Source of the DNA: an uncultured Pelagibacteraceae bacterium
Lineage (GTDB): Bacteria > Pseudomonadota > Alphaproteobacteria > Pelagibacterales > Pelagibacteraceae
Reading direction: 5' to 3'
Assembly: GCA_902619925.1 (NCBI GenBank)
Contig: CACNFY010000005.1
Coordinates: 1 to 64,000, forward strand
Length of the DNA: 64,000 bases
The position numbers were made by a program, and so were the translations under genes. The notes beneath the pieces were generated by a model, which saw nothing but the letters and a program-made list of their open reading frames with translations, was not told where the DNA came from and made no database searches. Position 1 is the first letter of the stretch; each line of letters opens with the position of its first letter. Shown here one piece after another: positions 18,782-27,659 of this stretch.

Positions 18782-18789
18782 TTTAGATT

Positions 18790-19284
18790 TTAAGAAGTAA
18801 TTACCATGTATAATACAAGTATTCCAACCACATATAAGCCTGCACAGACATCATCCATTATTACACCAAAACCATTTTTAAAATTTTTATCATAATAACT
18901 TACGGGATATGGTTTTGTTATGTCAAAAACCCTAAATAAAATAAACATTAAAAAATAAGTTGTTAATACTTCATTTATTTCCTTTGGTTGTCTGTGCGCG
19001 ACTTCATATAGACAAATTGGAATAGATTGACCAATAAGCTCATCAATAACAACTTCTTTAGGATCTTTATTTTCTTTACCCTCTATAAACTTGTTTATTG
19101 CATAAATTGAAATAAAAAAAATTAAAATAATAAAAAAAAGAATTACATTAGGTGAAAAATTAAAAAAATTAAAAAAGATAAATAAAATAACTGTTGTGGC
19201 TAAAGATGCTATACTTCCTGGTATTCTTGAAAAACTTCCTAAACCAATCATTGTTACAAAAAGATAATTAATTTTTTTAAACAT
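18790..19284 (-). CDS. pgpA: Phosphatidylglycerophosphatase A
   Basis: PgpA dephosphorylates phosphatidylglycerophosphate to phosphatidylglycerol at the inner membrane. The 164-residue protein has the conserved N-terminal GLGSFSRIPGSIASL, the VIDELIGQ motif and the MDDVCAGLY motif with acidic residues that bind metal, plus about three or four membrane segments. It overlaps ispDF by 8 bases. Confidence 0.92.
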   Translation of the reverse strand: MFKKINYLFVTMIGLGSFSRIPGSIASLATTVILFIFFNFFNFSPNVILFFIILIFFISIYAINKFIEGKENKDPKEVVIDELIGQSIPICLYEVAHRQPKEINEVLTTYFLMFILFRVFDITKPYPVSYYDKNFKNGFGVIMDDVCAGLYVVGILVLYMVITS

Positions 19285-20380
19285 ATTTAGTTACAGAAAC
19301 AATTGACTCACACGCAATAGCTTTCTCTTTACCTATAATCCCTAATTTTTCAGTAGTTTTACCTTTTATATTAATTTTTTCCTCACTTATATTACACAAT
19401 TTAGATATAATTTTGATTATTTTCCTTTTTATTGGAGCGATTTTTGGAGTTTCACAAATTATATTCAAATCAATATTATTAATAAAAAAGTTTTTAGAAT
19501 TTATTTCATTTATGACTTCTTTTAATAAAATCGTTGATCTTATATTTTTAAATTTTTTATTTTTATTAGAAAATTTCTGACCAATATCATTTAAGCCACA
19601 CGCACCCAATATTGCATCGGTTATAGAATGTAATACTGGATCCCCATCAGAGTGACCTAATGTGCCATATTTTGATTTAACCATTAGCCCACCTAAAAAT
19701 AATTTCTTTCCTTTTTTTAATCTATGAACATCAAAACCTAAACCATAGTTAATTTCATTTAATTTTTTATCTTTTAAATATGTAATCTTAATGTTATTTT
19801 CTTCACCTTTAATAAATTTTATTTCATTATTATTCTCTATCGATAGCGTGCATTCATCTTCTATTTTTCTTTTGTTATTATTTGACAATTTATGAATATA
19901 TTTAAAATTAAAGCATTGAGGTGTTTGCATTAATTTTAAGTTTTTTTTTTCAAGATTATAAATTTTATTTGTTTTATATTTTACGGAGTCATTTGGTAAA
20001 ATATATGGAACTACTGTACTAAATTTTTTTAGATTTCGATTAAGATTTTTTAGTAACTTTATAGTAAAATTTGGTCTAGCTGCGTCGTGAATAAAAACAT
20101 TTCGTGGATTAAATTTTTTTACAAAATTTAACGCATTTTTTGAAGAAACATGTCTATGTGATCCTCCAATTATAATTTTGACTTTTTTATGTTTTTTAAC
20201 AAATTTGAAATGTGATTTTTGAATAACTAGAACAATATTTTTGAACATTTTTGACTTAATTGCTTTATCTATAGAATGTTCATACATCATTTTTCCCTTG
20301 TAAAAGGTAAATTGTTTAGGAATTTTACTTTTAAATCTATCCCCTGAGCCAGCAGCAAGTAAGATAAAACAATTATTCAT
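19277..20380 (-). CDS. ispDF: Bifunctional IspD/IspF (MEP isoprenoid pathway)
   Basis: This fused enzyme performs two steps of non-mevalonate isoprenoid synthesis. The IspD part (about residues 1-210) has the nucleotide-binding ILLAAGSGDRFKSKIPKQF and the IHDAARPN segment. The IspF part (about 213-367) has GLGFDVHRLKKGKKLFLGG, the metal-binding HSDGDPVLHSITDAILGA and KTTEKLGIIG. The fusion is common in alphaproteobacteria. Its 5' end faces ntrY across about 37 bases, and the dusB-ntrB-ntrC genes often found next to it are absent. Confidence 0.95.
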   Translation of the reverse strand: MNNCFILLAAGSGDRFKSKIPKQFTFYKGKMMYEHSIDKAIKSKMFKNIVLVIQKSHFKFVKKHKKVKIIIGGSHRHVSSKNALNFVKKFNPRNVFIHDAARPNFTIKLLKNLNRNLKKFSTVVPYILPNDSVKYKTNKIYNLEKKNLKLMQTPQCFNFKYIHKLSNNNKRKIEDECTLSIENNNEIKFIKGEENNIKITYLKDKKLNEINYGLGFDVHRLKKGKKLFLGGLMVKSKYGTLGHSDGDPVLHSITDAILGACGLNDIGQKFSNKNKKFKNIRSTILLKEVINEINSKNFFINNIDLNIICETPKIAPIKRKIIKIISKLCNISEEKINIKGKTTEKLGIIGKEKAIACESIVSVTKYV

Positions 20381-20417
20381 GTTTATATTTTATCAATATT
20401 TTATATATCTTTAATTT

Positions 20418-22187
20418 ATGTATTCATTCTTAAAAAGAAACTTTTTTTTAATAATAATTTTTTTTATTACTTTATTATTAGGTTTTATAACTTTTTTTAC
20501 TTTTATAGACAAAAGTTTTATTAAACTAAATGACGAAAATCTAAAATATCTATTAATTTTGGATATTTTATTATTAATAGTTTTCTTTACAATAATCTTT
20601 TTAGAAACAAAAAACTCTTTAAAACAAAATATTAACATTAGAGGATCTATTTCTAATCGTAAATATATTTTATTTTTTTCACTTTTCACTTTGATACCAT
20701 CAATTCTTATATCAATTTTTTCATTATTTATTTTTTCTTTTGCACTTGAAAAATATCTAGATACAAAAATAACTACAGCTGTAAATAATTCTTACGAAAT
20801 TGCAAAAAAGTATGTAAACGAAAAAAGAAACAAAATAGAGTCTGATATAGTATTAGTAGCTTATGATTTAGATAAAAATTTTGAACTTTTAACAGATAAA
20901 AGTCAATTAATAAAATATTTAAATCAGCAAAGAATTTTAAGAGGACTTGACCAGGTTCATATCATCGATAGAGACAAGAATGTTTTATATTCTTCAAGTA
21001 ACTCAGGGTATTTAGCAGTTGAAGATAAAGCTATAAAAATGGTTATGAATGATGACCGTCCTTTAAAGATAATAAATGCTTTTGAAAATAAATCAGCAGC
21101 CATTATAAGTATTCCCAGGTATGATAATGCGTTTTTATATGTAGTAAAATTTCTAGACAAAGATATTTCTAAATATTTAAGAGAGTCTGAAGAAGCTTTA
21201 AATTTTTATTATACTGTTGATGACAAAAATTTGGGAATTAAAATCTCTTTTGCTTTAATATATATTATTATTGTAGCCCTACTATTATTTTTATCAATTA
21301 CTATTGCAATAAGGTTTTCCTCACGATTTTTTATTTCAATCAACAATTTAATTACAGCCTCTAGTCAGATAGGTAAGGGTAATTTGGATATAAAAGTACC
21401 AGAGTTAAAAGCTGATAAAGAGATTGAAGTTTTAAATACAAATTTTAATGCAATGATTGATAAATTAAAAAATCAACAGGAAAAACTTTTATTTAATGAG
21501 AGACATGAAGCATGGAGCGCTGTAGCTAGAAAACTTGCACATGAAATAAAAAATCCTTTAACTCCAATTCAATTAACTATTGATAATTTGCGAAGTAAAT
21601 ATCTTCATAAAATAGATACAGATAAAAAAGAAAAATTTAATTCAAACTTAAATATTATCTTAAATCAAATAAACCAAATTGAAAAGTTAGTTAATGAATT
21701 TTCAGATTTTGCAAGAATGCCTAAGCCACTTTTTAAAAATAACAACATTATTGAAATTATAGAAAATAATATTAAATTAATAAGTAAACTAGATGAAAAT
21801 ACTTCTATAATATTTAGAAAGAATAATTTAAATAATTTAGTCCTTTCGTGTGATTACGAACAAATCAATAGAGTCATTTTTAATTTAATTAAAAACTCCA
21901 TTGAGAGTATTAAAGAAAAAAGTGAAAAAAACCCTAATTTTAAAGGAATAATAAATATAGAAATTATAAAAATTAGCGACTATATAGATATTAATTTAAT
22001 TGATAATGGAGTCGGCTTTGCTGACAAAAATTTTAATAATTTAATAAAACCATATTATACTACAAAAAAAAATGGGTCAGGTTTAGGTTTGTCGATAGTA
22101 AATAAAATTATAATTGATCATAATGGTTTTTTTAAGATTCATGAATATGAAAATGGAGCTAAAATAAAACTTTCATTTCCACGATAA
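20418..22187 (+). CDS. ntrY: NtrY-like membrane sensor histidine kinase
   Basis: The 589-residue protein has membrane segments near residues 10-30, 43-62 and 80-102, a periplasmic domain, another membrane segment around 280-300, a HAMP region to about 355, the phospho-acceptor His in RKLAHEIKNPLTP and an ATPase domain with DNGVGFAD and GSGLGLSIV. It pairs with NtrX, 2 bases downstream. Most NtrY proteins are over 700 residues and have a PAS domain between HAMP and the kinase; here HAMP runs almost directly into the kinase, so PAS seems lost. The signal is unknown. Confidence 0.9.
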   Translation: MYSFLKRNFFLIIIFFITLLLGFITFFTFIDKSFIKLNDENLKYLLILDILLLIVFFTIIFLETKNSLKQNINIRGSISNRKYILFFSLFTLIPSILISIFSLFIFSFALEKYLDTKITTAVNNSYEIAKKYVNEKRNKIESDIVLVAYDLDKNFELLTDKSQLIKYLNQQRILRGLDQVHIIDRDKNVLYSSSNSGYLAVEDKAIKMVMNDDRPLKIINAFENKSAAIISIPRYDNAFLYVVKFLDKDISKYLRESEEALNFYYTVDDKNLGIKISFALIYIIIVALLLFLSITIAIRFSSRFFISINNLITASSQIGKGNLDIKVPELKADKEIEVLNTNFNAMIDKLKNQQEKLLFNERHEAWSAVARKLAHEIKNPLTPIQLTIDNLRSKYLHKIDTDKKEKFNSNLNIILNQINQIEKLVNEFSDFARMPKPLFKNNNIIEIIENNIKLISKLDENTSIIFRKNNLNNLVLSCDYEQINRVIFNLIKNSIESIKEKSEKNPNFKGIINIEIIKISDYIDINLIDNGVGFADKNFNNLIKPYYTTKKNGSGLGLSIVNKIIIDHNGFFKIHEYENGAKIKLSFPR

Positions 22188-22189
22188 AT

Positions 22190-23545
22190 ATGTCTACTGA
22201 AATTTTAATTATAGATGATAACGCAGAAATACGTTTAATTTTACAAGAAATATTATCTGACTCTGGATATAAAACAAGACTGGCTGCTAATTATAATCAA
22301 GCGTTAAAAGAAATTGATAAGAAATTACCCGATGTAGCTGTTATAGATGTAAAGTTAGATAAAAGTGATAACGATGGTATAGAATTACTAAATCATATAA
22401 AAAACAAAAATAGAGATATTCCTGTAATTATAATCTCTGGCCATGCAAATATTGAAATGGCTATTAAATCGCTGAAATCAGGTGCATTTGAATTTATACA
22501 AAAACCTTTTGATAGAGACAGATTAGTAAACTTTATAAATCGAGCAGTAGAAAATATAAAATTAAAAAATGAAAATAAATCATTAAGGTCAAAATTGTTT
22601 CACTCTTTTGACCTTGTTGGTACCAGTCCAAATGTTACATCTATCAAAGACCTAATAAATAAACTTGCTTTATCAGATAGTCGAATATTTATATCTGGAC
22701 CTACTGGATCTGGAAAAGAACTTATAGCCAGGAAAATACATAATAAATCAAAGAGAAACAACGGACCTTTTGTTATTTTAAATGGTGCATTGTTGGATAT
22801 TAAAAAATATGAAGAAGAACTATTTGGAGAAGAAAAAAATGATGGATCAATTTCTTATGGTGCTCTTGAAAAAGCTTCAGGAGGTTTTCTTCTTATAGAT
22901 GAGGTAACAGAAATTCCATTAGAAACACAATCAAAGATTTTAAGAGTTGTTATAGATCAAAAATTTAAGAGAATTAACGGCAATCATGATATAAATGTAG
23001 ATGTAAGAATTGTTTGTTCTACCAGTAAAGATATTCAAAAAGAAATAAAATTCGGAAATTTTAGAGAAGACTTATTTCACAGATTAAATGTATTTAATAT
23101 AAGCATAGATCCTTTAAATAAAAGAGTTGAGGATATTCCTATTTTAACTGACTATTTTATTAAAGAAATTTGTAAAAATTATAATAGAAAAGAATTTTCA
23201 ATTGATGATAAAAATTATTTAATGAACTATAATTGGCCAGGAAATGTTAGAGAACTCCGTAATCTTATTGAAAGAATTGCGATATTAGATACAGACAACG
23301 AAAACGAAAAAATATTAGAGATTATTAAAGAATCTTTATCTAAGTCTAACGATGAAAGTTTTTCAATTACAGAAAACTTATCTTATCCTTTAAGAGAGGC
23401 AAGGGAAAATTTTGAGAAAGAATACCTTACAACACAACTTAAAAAATTTGGTGGAAATATCTCCAAAACCGCTAAATTTGTTGGGATGGAGAGATCTGCT
23501 TTACACCGTAAACTTAAAATTTTAGGGGTTAAAGATCTAAATTAA
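22190..23545 (+). CDS. ntrX: NtrX-like response regulator with AAA+ domain
   Basis: The 451-residue protein has a receiver domain (phospho-acceptor Asp in VAVIDVKLDKSD), an AAA+ domain with Walker A GPTGSGKE and Walker B GFLLIDEV, and a Fis-type helix-turn-helix (KTAKFVGMERSALHRKLK). The GAFTGA loop that contacts sigma-54 in true NtrC proteins is missing: ELFGEEKNDGSISYGALEK stands where it should be. So it probably regulates without sigma-54, as argued for other alphaproteobacterial NtrX. It is coupled to ntrY and followed immediately by trkA. Confidence 0.92.
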   Translation: MSTEILIIDDNAEIRLILQEILSDSGYKTRLAANYNQALKEIDKKLPDVAVIDVKLDKSDNDGIELLNHIKNKNRDIPVIIISGHANIEMAIKSLKSGAFEFIQKPFDRDRLVNFINRAVENIKLKNENKSLRSKLFHSFDLVGTSPNVTSIKDLINKLALSDSRIFISGPTGSGKELIARKIHNKSKRNNGPFVILNGALLDIKKYEEELFGEEKNDGSISYGALEKASGGFLLIDEVTEIPLETQSKILRVVIDQKFKRINGNHDINVDVRIVCSTSKDIQKEIKFGNFREDLFHRLNVFNISIDPLNKRVEDIPILTDYFIKEICKNYNRKEFSIDDKNYLMNYNWPGNVRELRNLIERIAILDTDNENEKILEIIKESLSKSNDESFSITENLSYPLREARENFEKEYLTTQLKKFGGNISKTAKFVGMERSALHRKLKILGVKDLN

Positions 23546-24919
23546 ATGAACATAATTATATGTGGTGCAGGTAGAGTAGGTTATACAATAGCTAAAATTC
23601 TAACTGAACAAAATCACTCTATCACTGTAATAGACCAATCAAGTGATGATATACAAAAAATAAATGAAAATTTAGATGTTAAGGCTATTGTTGGCAAAGC
23701 TACTTCACCAAGTGTTCTAGAGAAAGCCAATACAAAAGATTCAGATATGATTATCGCGGTAACTAGAAATGATGAAATAAATATGCTTATTTGTCAAATA
23801 GCATATACAATTTTTAAAGTTCCTAAAAAAATTGCTAGGATTAGATCACAAGATTATTTAAATTCTAAATATTCCTCATTATTTAATAGAGAAAATTTGC
23901 CAATAGATTTTATTATTTCTCCCGAATTAGAAATAGCAAAATCAATCCAAAGAAAATTAGAGGCCCCAGGTGCTTTAGATAATATTCCTTTTGCAGAAAA
24001 TAAAATTAGATTACTAGAGATCTTAATCGAAAAAAATTGTCCATTAGAAGCCATTAAATTAAATGAAATAACAAAAAAATATCCAAATCTTAATGCAAAT
24101 ATTTTAGGTGTTGTAAGAGATGAAAAATTTTTGTCATTAAAAAAAAATGATGTAATGAATATTAACGATAAAGCCTATGTAATTATTAATGCAGCTCAAA
24201 TGCGAGAGACATTAAAAGCATTTGGGCATGAGGAAAAAATCTCAAATAAATTATTAATCATTGGAGGTGGAAATATTGGATTTAATTTAGCTAAAAACTT
24301 GGAAAACTCTTTAGAAGACATTAGGATTAAAATTATTGAGAAGGATAAAGAGAGAGCAGAGTTGATTGCCAATGATTTAAATAATTCGATTGTGATAAAT
24401 GGTAATGGATTGGATCAAGATATTCTTGAAGAGGCCAACCTTAAAGAAGTTGAGACAGTATTAGCATTAACGAACGACGATGAGGATAATTTAATGGTAA
24501 GTGTTTTGGTTGAAAAATTTTCACAGAACAAAAGAACAATGGCATTAATAAATAAACCAAACTATTCTTTATTACAATCTTCTTTAAAAATAGATGATCT
24601 AATAGATCCAAGAATGGATACTGTATCAACTATTTTGAAACATGTTCATAAAGGAACTATTGAAACTGCTTACACGATTTTAAATGGAGAATATGAAGTC
24701 ATAGAAGCAGATATTATTGAAACATCTGAACTCATAAATAAAGAATTAAAGAATGCCAATCTCCCTGATGGTATACGAATTGGAGCAATACTCAGAAAAG
24801 ATAAAGTGCTAATACCAAGATCTAATTCTAAGTTTGAAAAAGATGATACTGTAGTTTTTCTATCCAGAAGAGACCAAATTCCTTTAGTAGAAAATATATT
24901 TAGAATAAGTTCTATTTAA
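23546..24919 (+). CDS. trkA: Trk potassium uptake NAD-binding regulator TrkA
   Basis: TrkA is a cytosolic ring protein that gates TrkH according to nucleotide binding. The 457 residues hold two RCK units: the first Rossmann fold starts IIICGAGRVGYTIAKIL and the second LLIIGGGNIGFNLAKNL, each followed by an RCK_C domain. It starts right after the ntrX stop. The ntrY-ntrX-trkA-trkH order is conserved in alphaproteobacteria. Confidence 0.95.
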   Translation: MNIIICGAGRVGYTIAKILTEQNHSITVIDQSSDDIQKINENLDVKAIVGKATSPSVLEKANTKDSDMIIAVTRNDEINMLICQIAYTIFKVPKKIARIRSQDYLNSKYSSLFNRENLPIDFIISPELEIAKSIQRKLEAPGALDNIPFAENKIRLLEILIEKNCPLEAIKLNEITKKYPNLNANILGVVRDEKFLSLKKNDVMNINDKAYVIINAAQMRETLKAFGHEEKISNKLLIIGGGNIGFNLAKNLENSLEDIRIKIIEKDKERAELIANDLNNSIVINGNGLDQDILEEANLKEVETVLALTNDDEDNLMVSVLVEKFSQNKRTMALINKPNYSLLQSSLKIDDLIDPRMDTVSTILKHVHKGTIETAYTILNGEYEVIEADIIETSELINKELKNANLPDGIRIGAILRKDKVLIPRSNSKFEKDDTVVFLSRRDQIPLVENIFRISSI

Positions 24920-24925
24920 TTATTG

Positions 24926-26326
24926 ATGTCAAAGTTTAGCTTAATTTTTCTCAGTAGTTTTTTAATAATAACTTCTTTGTTTTCCTTTCTAAATATTATT
25001 TATTCTTATTATTTTAATTTATACTTAAATGCTAATAGTTACCTATATTCGTTAATTACATCCATTATATTAATTATATTTTTATATTTATTTAAAAAGG
25101 AAGGTTCGAAGATTACAATTTATTCAAAAATATTAACTGTTTTATCTGGTTATATAATAATACCATTGATTATTTCATTGCCATATTATTTTAGTATTTA
25201 TAATTTATCTTTTATTAACTGCATTTTTGAGTCAATCAGTGGATTTACGTCTACCGGGTTTACAATTTTTGATAACATAAAACATTTAGATGAAAGCTTA
25301 ATTCTCTGGAGATCAACATCACAGTGGATTGGGGGTTTGTATTTTTTATTTTCAATTATAATTTTGATTGATATTTTTGATGATAATTTAAAAAAATCTT
25401 TAACAAATTTTTTATCTTTTAATTCTGATGAGGCTATAAAACAAGCTACAAAAGTATTAATATTGTATATTTGTTTAACAATCTCTATTTTTATAATTTT
25501 AAAATTTATAGATTTCAGAAATTTTGATGCATTTAATTTCTCTCTATCCGTTATTTCATCTGGAGGATTTAAACCTTTAAATCAAATTAATTATATTTTA
25601 GATGAAGACTACAAAGTTATATTATTCTCTCTAACTCTTTTAATATCCTTTTTTAGTATTTTTTTAAGTTATAACTTATTTTTTATTAAGAATAGACAAT
25701 TTAATTTTTTTACAGAAGATTTATATTTGTTATTTTATTTAATATCATTAATTTTATTATTCTTTATTTTTTTTGGTGAAAATTTTTCGTCACTACTATT
25801 ATCAATTACTACATCAGTATCAAATGTTGGTATTTATTTCGATAAAAAAGAAAACGAATTGTTTTTCATATATTTAATTTTAGTTATAATTGGTGGTTCT
25901 TTTTTCTCTACAAGTTCTGGTATTAGATTTTATAAGATTATTACACTACTAAGATTTTCAATAAATGAACTTTTGTCTCATTCTAAACCCAAACAAGTAA
26001 TGGTTAACAAAGTTTTTTTTGATGATAATAAAATCGATTATAATATAATAAATAAATACTTTCTGACTATAATCATATTTATCCTTTCTCTTACTACAAT
26101 TTCTTCTTTAATATCTATTTCAGGTTACTCATTTAGTACGTCTTTAAAACTTGGAATTCTTACAATTATGAATACTGTAAATTCAAGCCTGTATGGTTTG
26201 TCAAATTTCGAATTTGAAAGTATAAATTATTTTACAAAGCTTATTTTAATCATTTTTATGATTATCGGTAGGGTTGAATTAATTACTATTATAATTCTTT
26301 TTAAAAAATATCTTTTCAAAAACTAA
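24926..26326 (+). CDS. trkH: Trk-type potassium transporter TrkH
   Basis: This is the membrane pore of the Trk system, about 466 residues and almost all hydrophobic helices. The selectivity loops are visible: ESISGFTSTGFTIF near residue 110, SSGGFKPLN, SVSNVGIYF and the last near TMNTVNSSLYG. I start at the ATG at 24926; the track start is a TTG one codon earlier. TrkA is 6 bases upstream. The hfq gene often following this cluster is not here; a tRNA gene comes next. Confidence 0.94.
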   Translation: MSKFSLIFLSSFLIITSLFSFLNIIYSYYFNLYLNANSYLYSLITSIILIIFLYLFKKEGSKITIYSKILTVLSGYIIIPLIISLPYYFSIYNLSFINCIFESISGFTSTGFTIFDNIKHLDESLILWRSTSQWIGGLYFLFSIIILIDIFDDNLKKSLTNFLSFNSDEAIKQATKVLILYICLTISIFIILKFIDFRNFDAFNFSLSVISSGGFKPLNQINYILDEDYKVILFSLTLLISFFSIFLSYNLFFIKNRQFNFFTEDLYLLFYLISLILLFFIFFGENFSSLLLSITTSVSNVGIYFDKKENELFFIYLILVIIGGSFFSTSSGIRFYKIITLLRFSINELLSHSKPKQVMVNKVFFDDNKIDYNIINKYFLTIIIFILSLTTISSLISISGYSFSTSLKLGILTIMNTVNSSLYGLSNFEFESINYFTKLILIIFMIIGRVELITIIILFKKYLFKN

Positions 26327-26352
26327 TTAAGATATATAAGATTAATTTATAT

Positions 26353-26429
26353 GCGCCCTTAGCTCAGCTGGATAGAGCAACGGTTTTCTAAACCGTGGGT
26401 CGGAGGTTCGAATCCTTCAGGGCGCGCCA
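26353..26429 (+). tRNA. tRNA-Arg (anticodon TCT)
   Basis: The 77-base gene folds as a cloverleaf with acceptor arms gcgccct/agggcgc, a D-arm with AGCTCAGCTGGATAGAGC, an anticodon stem cggtt/aaccg around loop ttctaaa (anticodon TCT, reads AGA), a T-arm with GGTTCGAATCC and an encoded CCA end. It lies between trkH and the amino-acid transporter operon. Confidence 0.97.
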
Positions 26430-26554
26430 TTATTATTGATAAATTGACATAATTTTATCATTGATGAGTAATTAACTTTCTGGTTTACTAAACTTATTCA
26501 AAATTAACTTTTGAATATTTGTTAACAAATAAACGAACAAAAAGAGGAATAATA

Positions 26555-27595
26555 ATGTTCAAATTAATTAAACAATTTACTTCTTTTGTTGCAATGGTAG
26601 CAATGCTTTTTGCATTTACTACTGAAACAATGGCAGCGAAGAAGTCAAAAACATTAAAAAACACTCAGAAAAAAGGTTTCGTGAGATGTGGTGTTTCACA
26701 AGGTCTTCCTGGTTTTTCAAATGCAGATGCATCTGGAAACTGGACTGGTGTTGATGTTGATGTATGCAGAGCTGTAGCAGCTGCTGTATTAGGTGATGCA
26801 AATAAGGTAAAATTTACTCCGCTTAGTGCAAAAGAAAGATTCACAGCTTTAACATCTGGAGAAATCGATGTTTTATCAAGAAACACTACTTGGACACTTT
26901 CTAGAGATGCTGACATTGGATTAACTTTTGTTGGTGTAAACTTTTATGATGGCCAAGGTTTCATGGTAAGGAAAAGCTCTGGAATTACTTCAACAAGTCA
27001 ATTTAAAGACGGTATCTCGGCATGTACAAACATTGGTACAACAACAGAGCTAAATATGAGAGACTTTTTTAATTCAAAAGGTATTTCATATGAACCTGTA
27101 GCTTTTGAAAAAGCTGATGAGGTTGTAGCTGCTTATGATGCTGGTAGATGTGATACTTATACAACTGACAAATCTGGTTTAGCTGCTCAAAGAACAAAAA
27201 TGAGTAATCCAGATGAACACATTGTATTGCCAGAGACTATTTCAAAAGAGCCACTTGGTCCTGTTGTTAGACAAGGTGATTCTGTTTGGGAAGATATCGT
27301 AAGATGGTCTTTAAACACTATGATCGAAGCAGAAGAATATGGGATTACATCTGCAAATGCAGACTCTATGAAAACTTCAGATAATCCAGCAATCAAAAGA
27401 TTGGTTGGGGCAGAAGGTGAATTAGGTGCTGCTTTTGGTCTAGATAACGAGTGGAGTTTAAGAATTATCAAGCAAGTTGGTAACTATGGAGAAAGCTATA
27501 AGAGAAATATTGCTGATCCTGGTATTCTACCAGACAGAGGTCCAAATGAATTATGGACAAAAGGTGGAATTTTATACGTACCACCAGCAAGATAA
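26555..27595 (+). CDS. aapJ: AapJ-type periplasmic amino-acid-binding protein
   Basis: This is the solute-binding protein of a general L-amino acid ABC importer. The ATG at 26555 follows an AAGAGGA ribosome site and begins a signal peptide (MFKLIKQFTSFVAMVAMLFAF...TMAA); the track start at 26519 lies before it. The mature protein is a family 3 binding protein with VRCGVSQGLPGFS, VDVCRAVAAAV, RFTALTSGEIDVLSRNTTWT and an ERDPGILPD-like end. The codon use is richer in GC than its permeases, as expected for a highly expressed gene. A hairpin terminator-like structure follows. Confidence 0.94.
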   Translation: MFKLIKQFTSFVAMVAMLFAFTTETMAAKKSKTLKNTQKKGFVRCGVSQGLPGFSNADASGNWTGVDVDVCRAVAAAVLGDANKVKFTPLSAKERFTALTSGEIDVLSRNTTWTLSRDADIGLTFVGVNFYDGQGFMVRKSSGITSTSQFKDGISACTNIGTTTELNMRDFFNSKGISYEPVAFEKADEVVAAYDAGRCDTYTTDKSGLAAQRTKMSNPDEHIVLPETISKEPLGPVVRQGDSVWEDIVRWSLNTMIEAEEYGITSANADSMKTSDNPAIKRLVGAEGELGAAFGLDNEWSLRIIKQVGNYGESYKRNIADPGILPDRGPNELWTKGGILYVPPAR

Positions 27596-27613
27596 GGCTT
27601 ATTAAATTAGTTT

Positions 27614-27646
27614 AAAAAGGGCTAGATTTTTCTAGCCCTTTTTTTT
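27614..27646 (+). terminator. Hairpin plus T-run between aapJ and aapQ
   Basis: An inverted repeat aaagggctaga / tctagcccttt with a TTTT loop is followed by a run of eight T. It has the form of an intrinsic terminator or 3' stabilising hairpin. Its place inside the operon, after the binding-protein gene, would let aapJ be made in excess over the permeases. Confidence 0.85.
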
Positions 27647-27659
27647 ATTGTCCGTAAAA

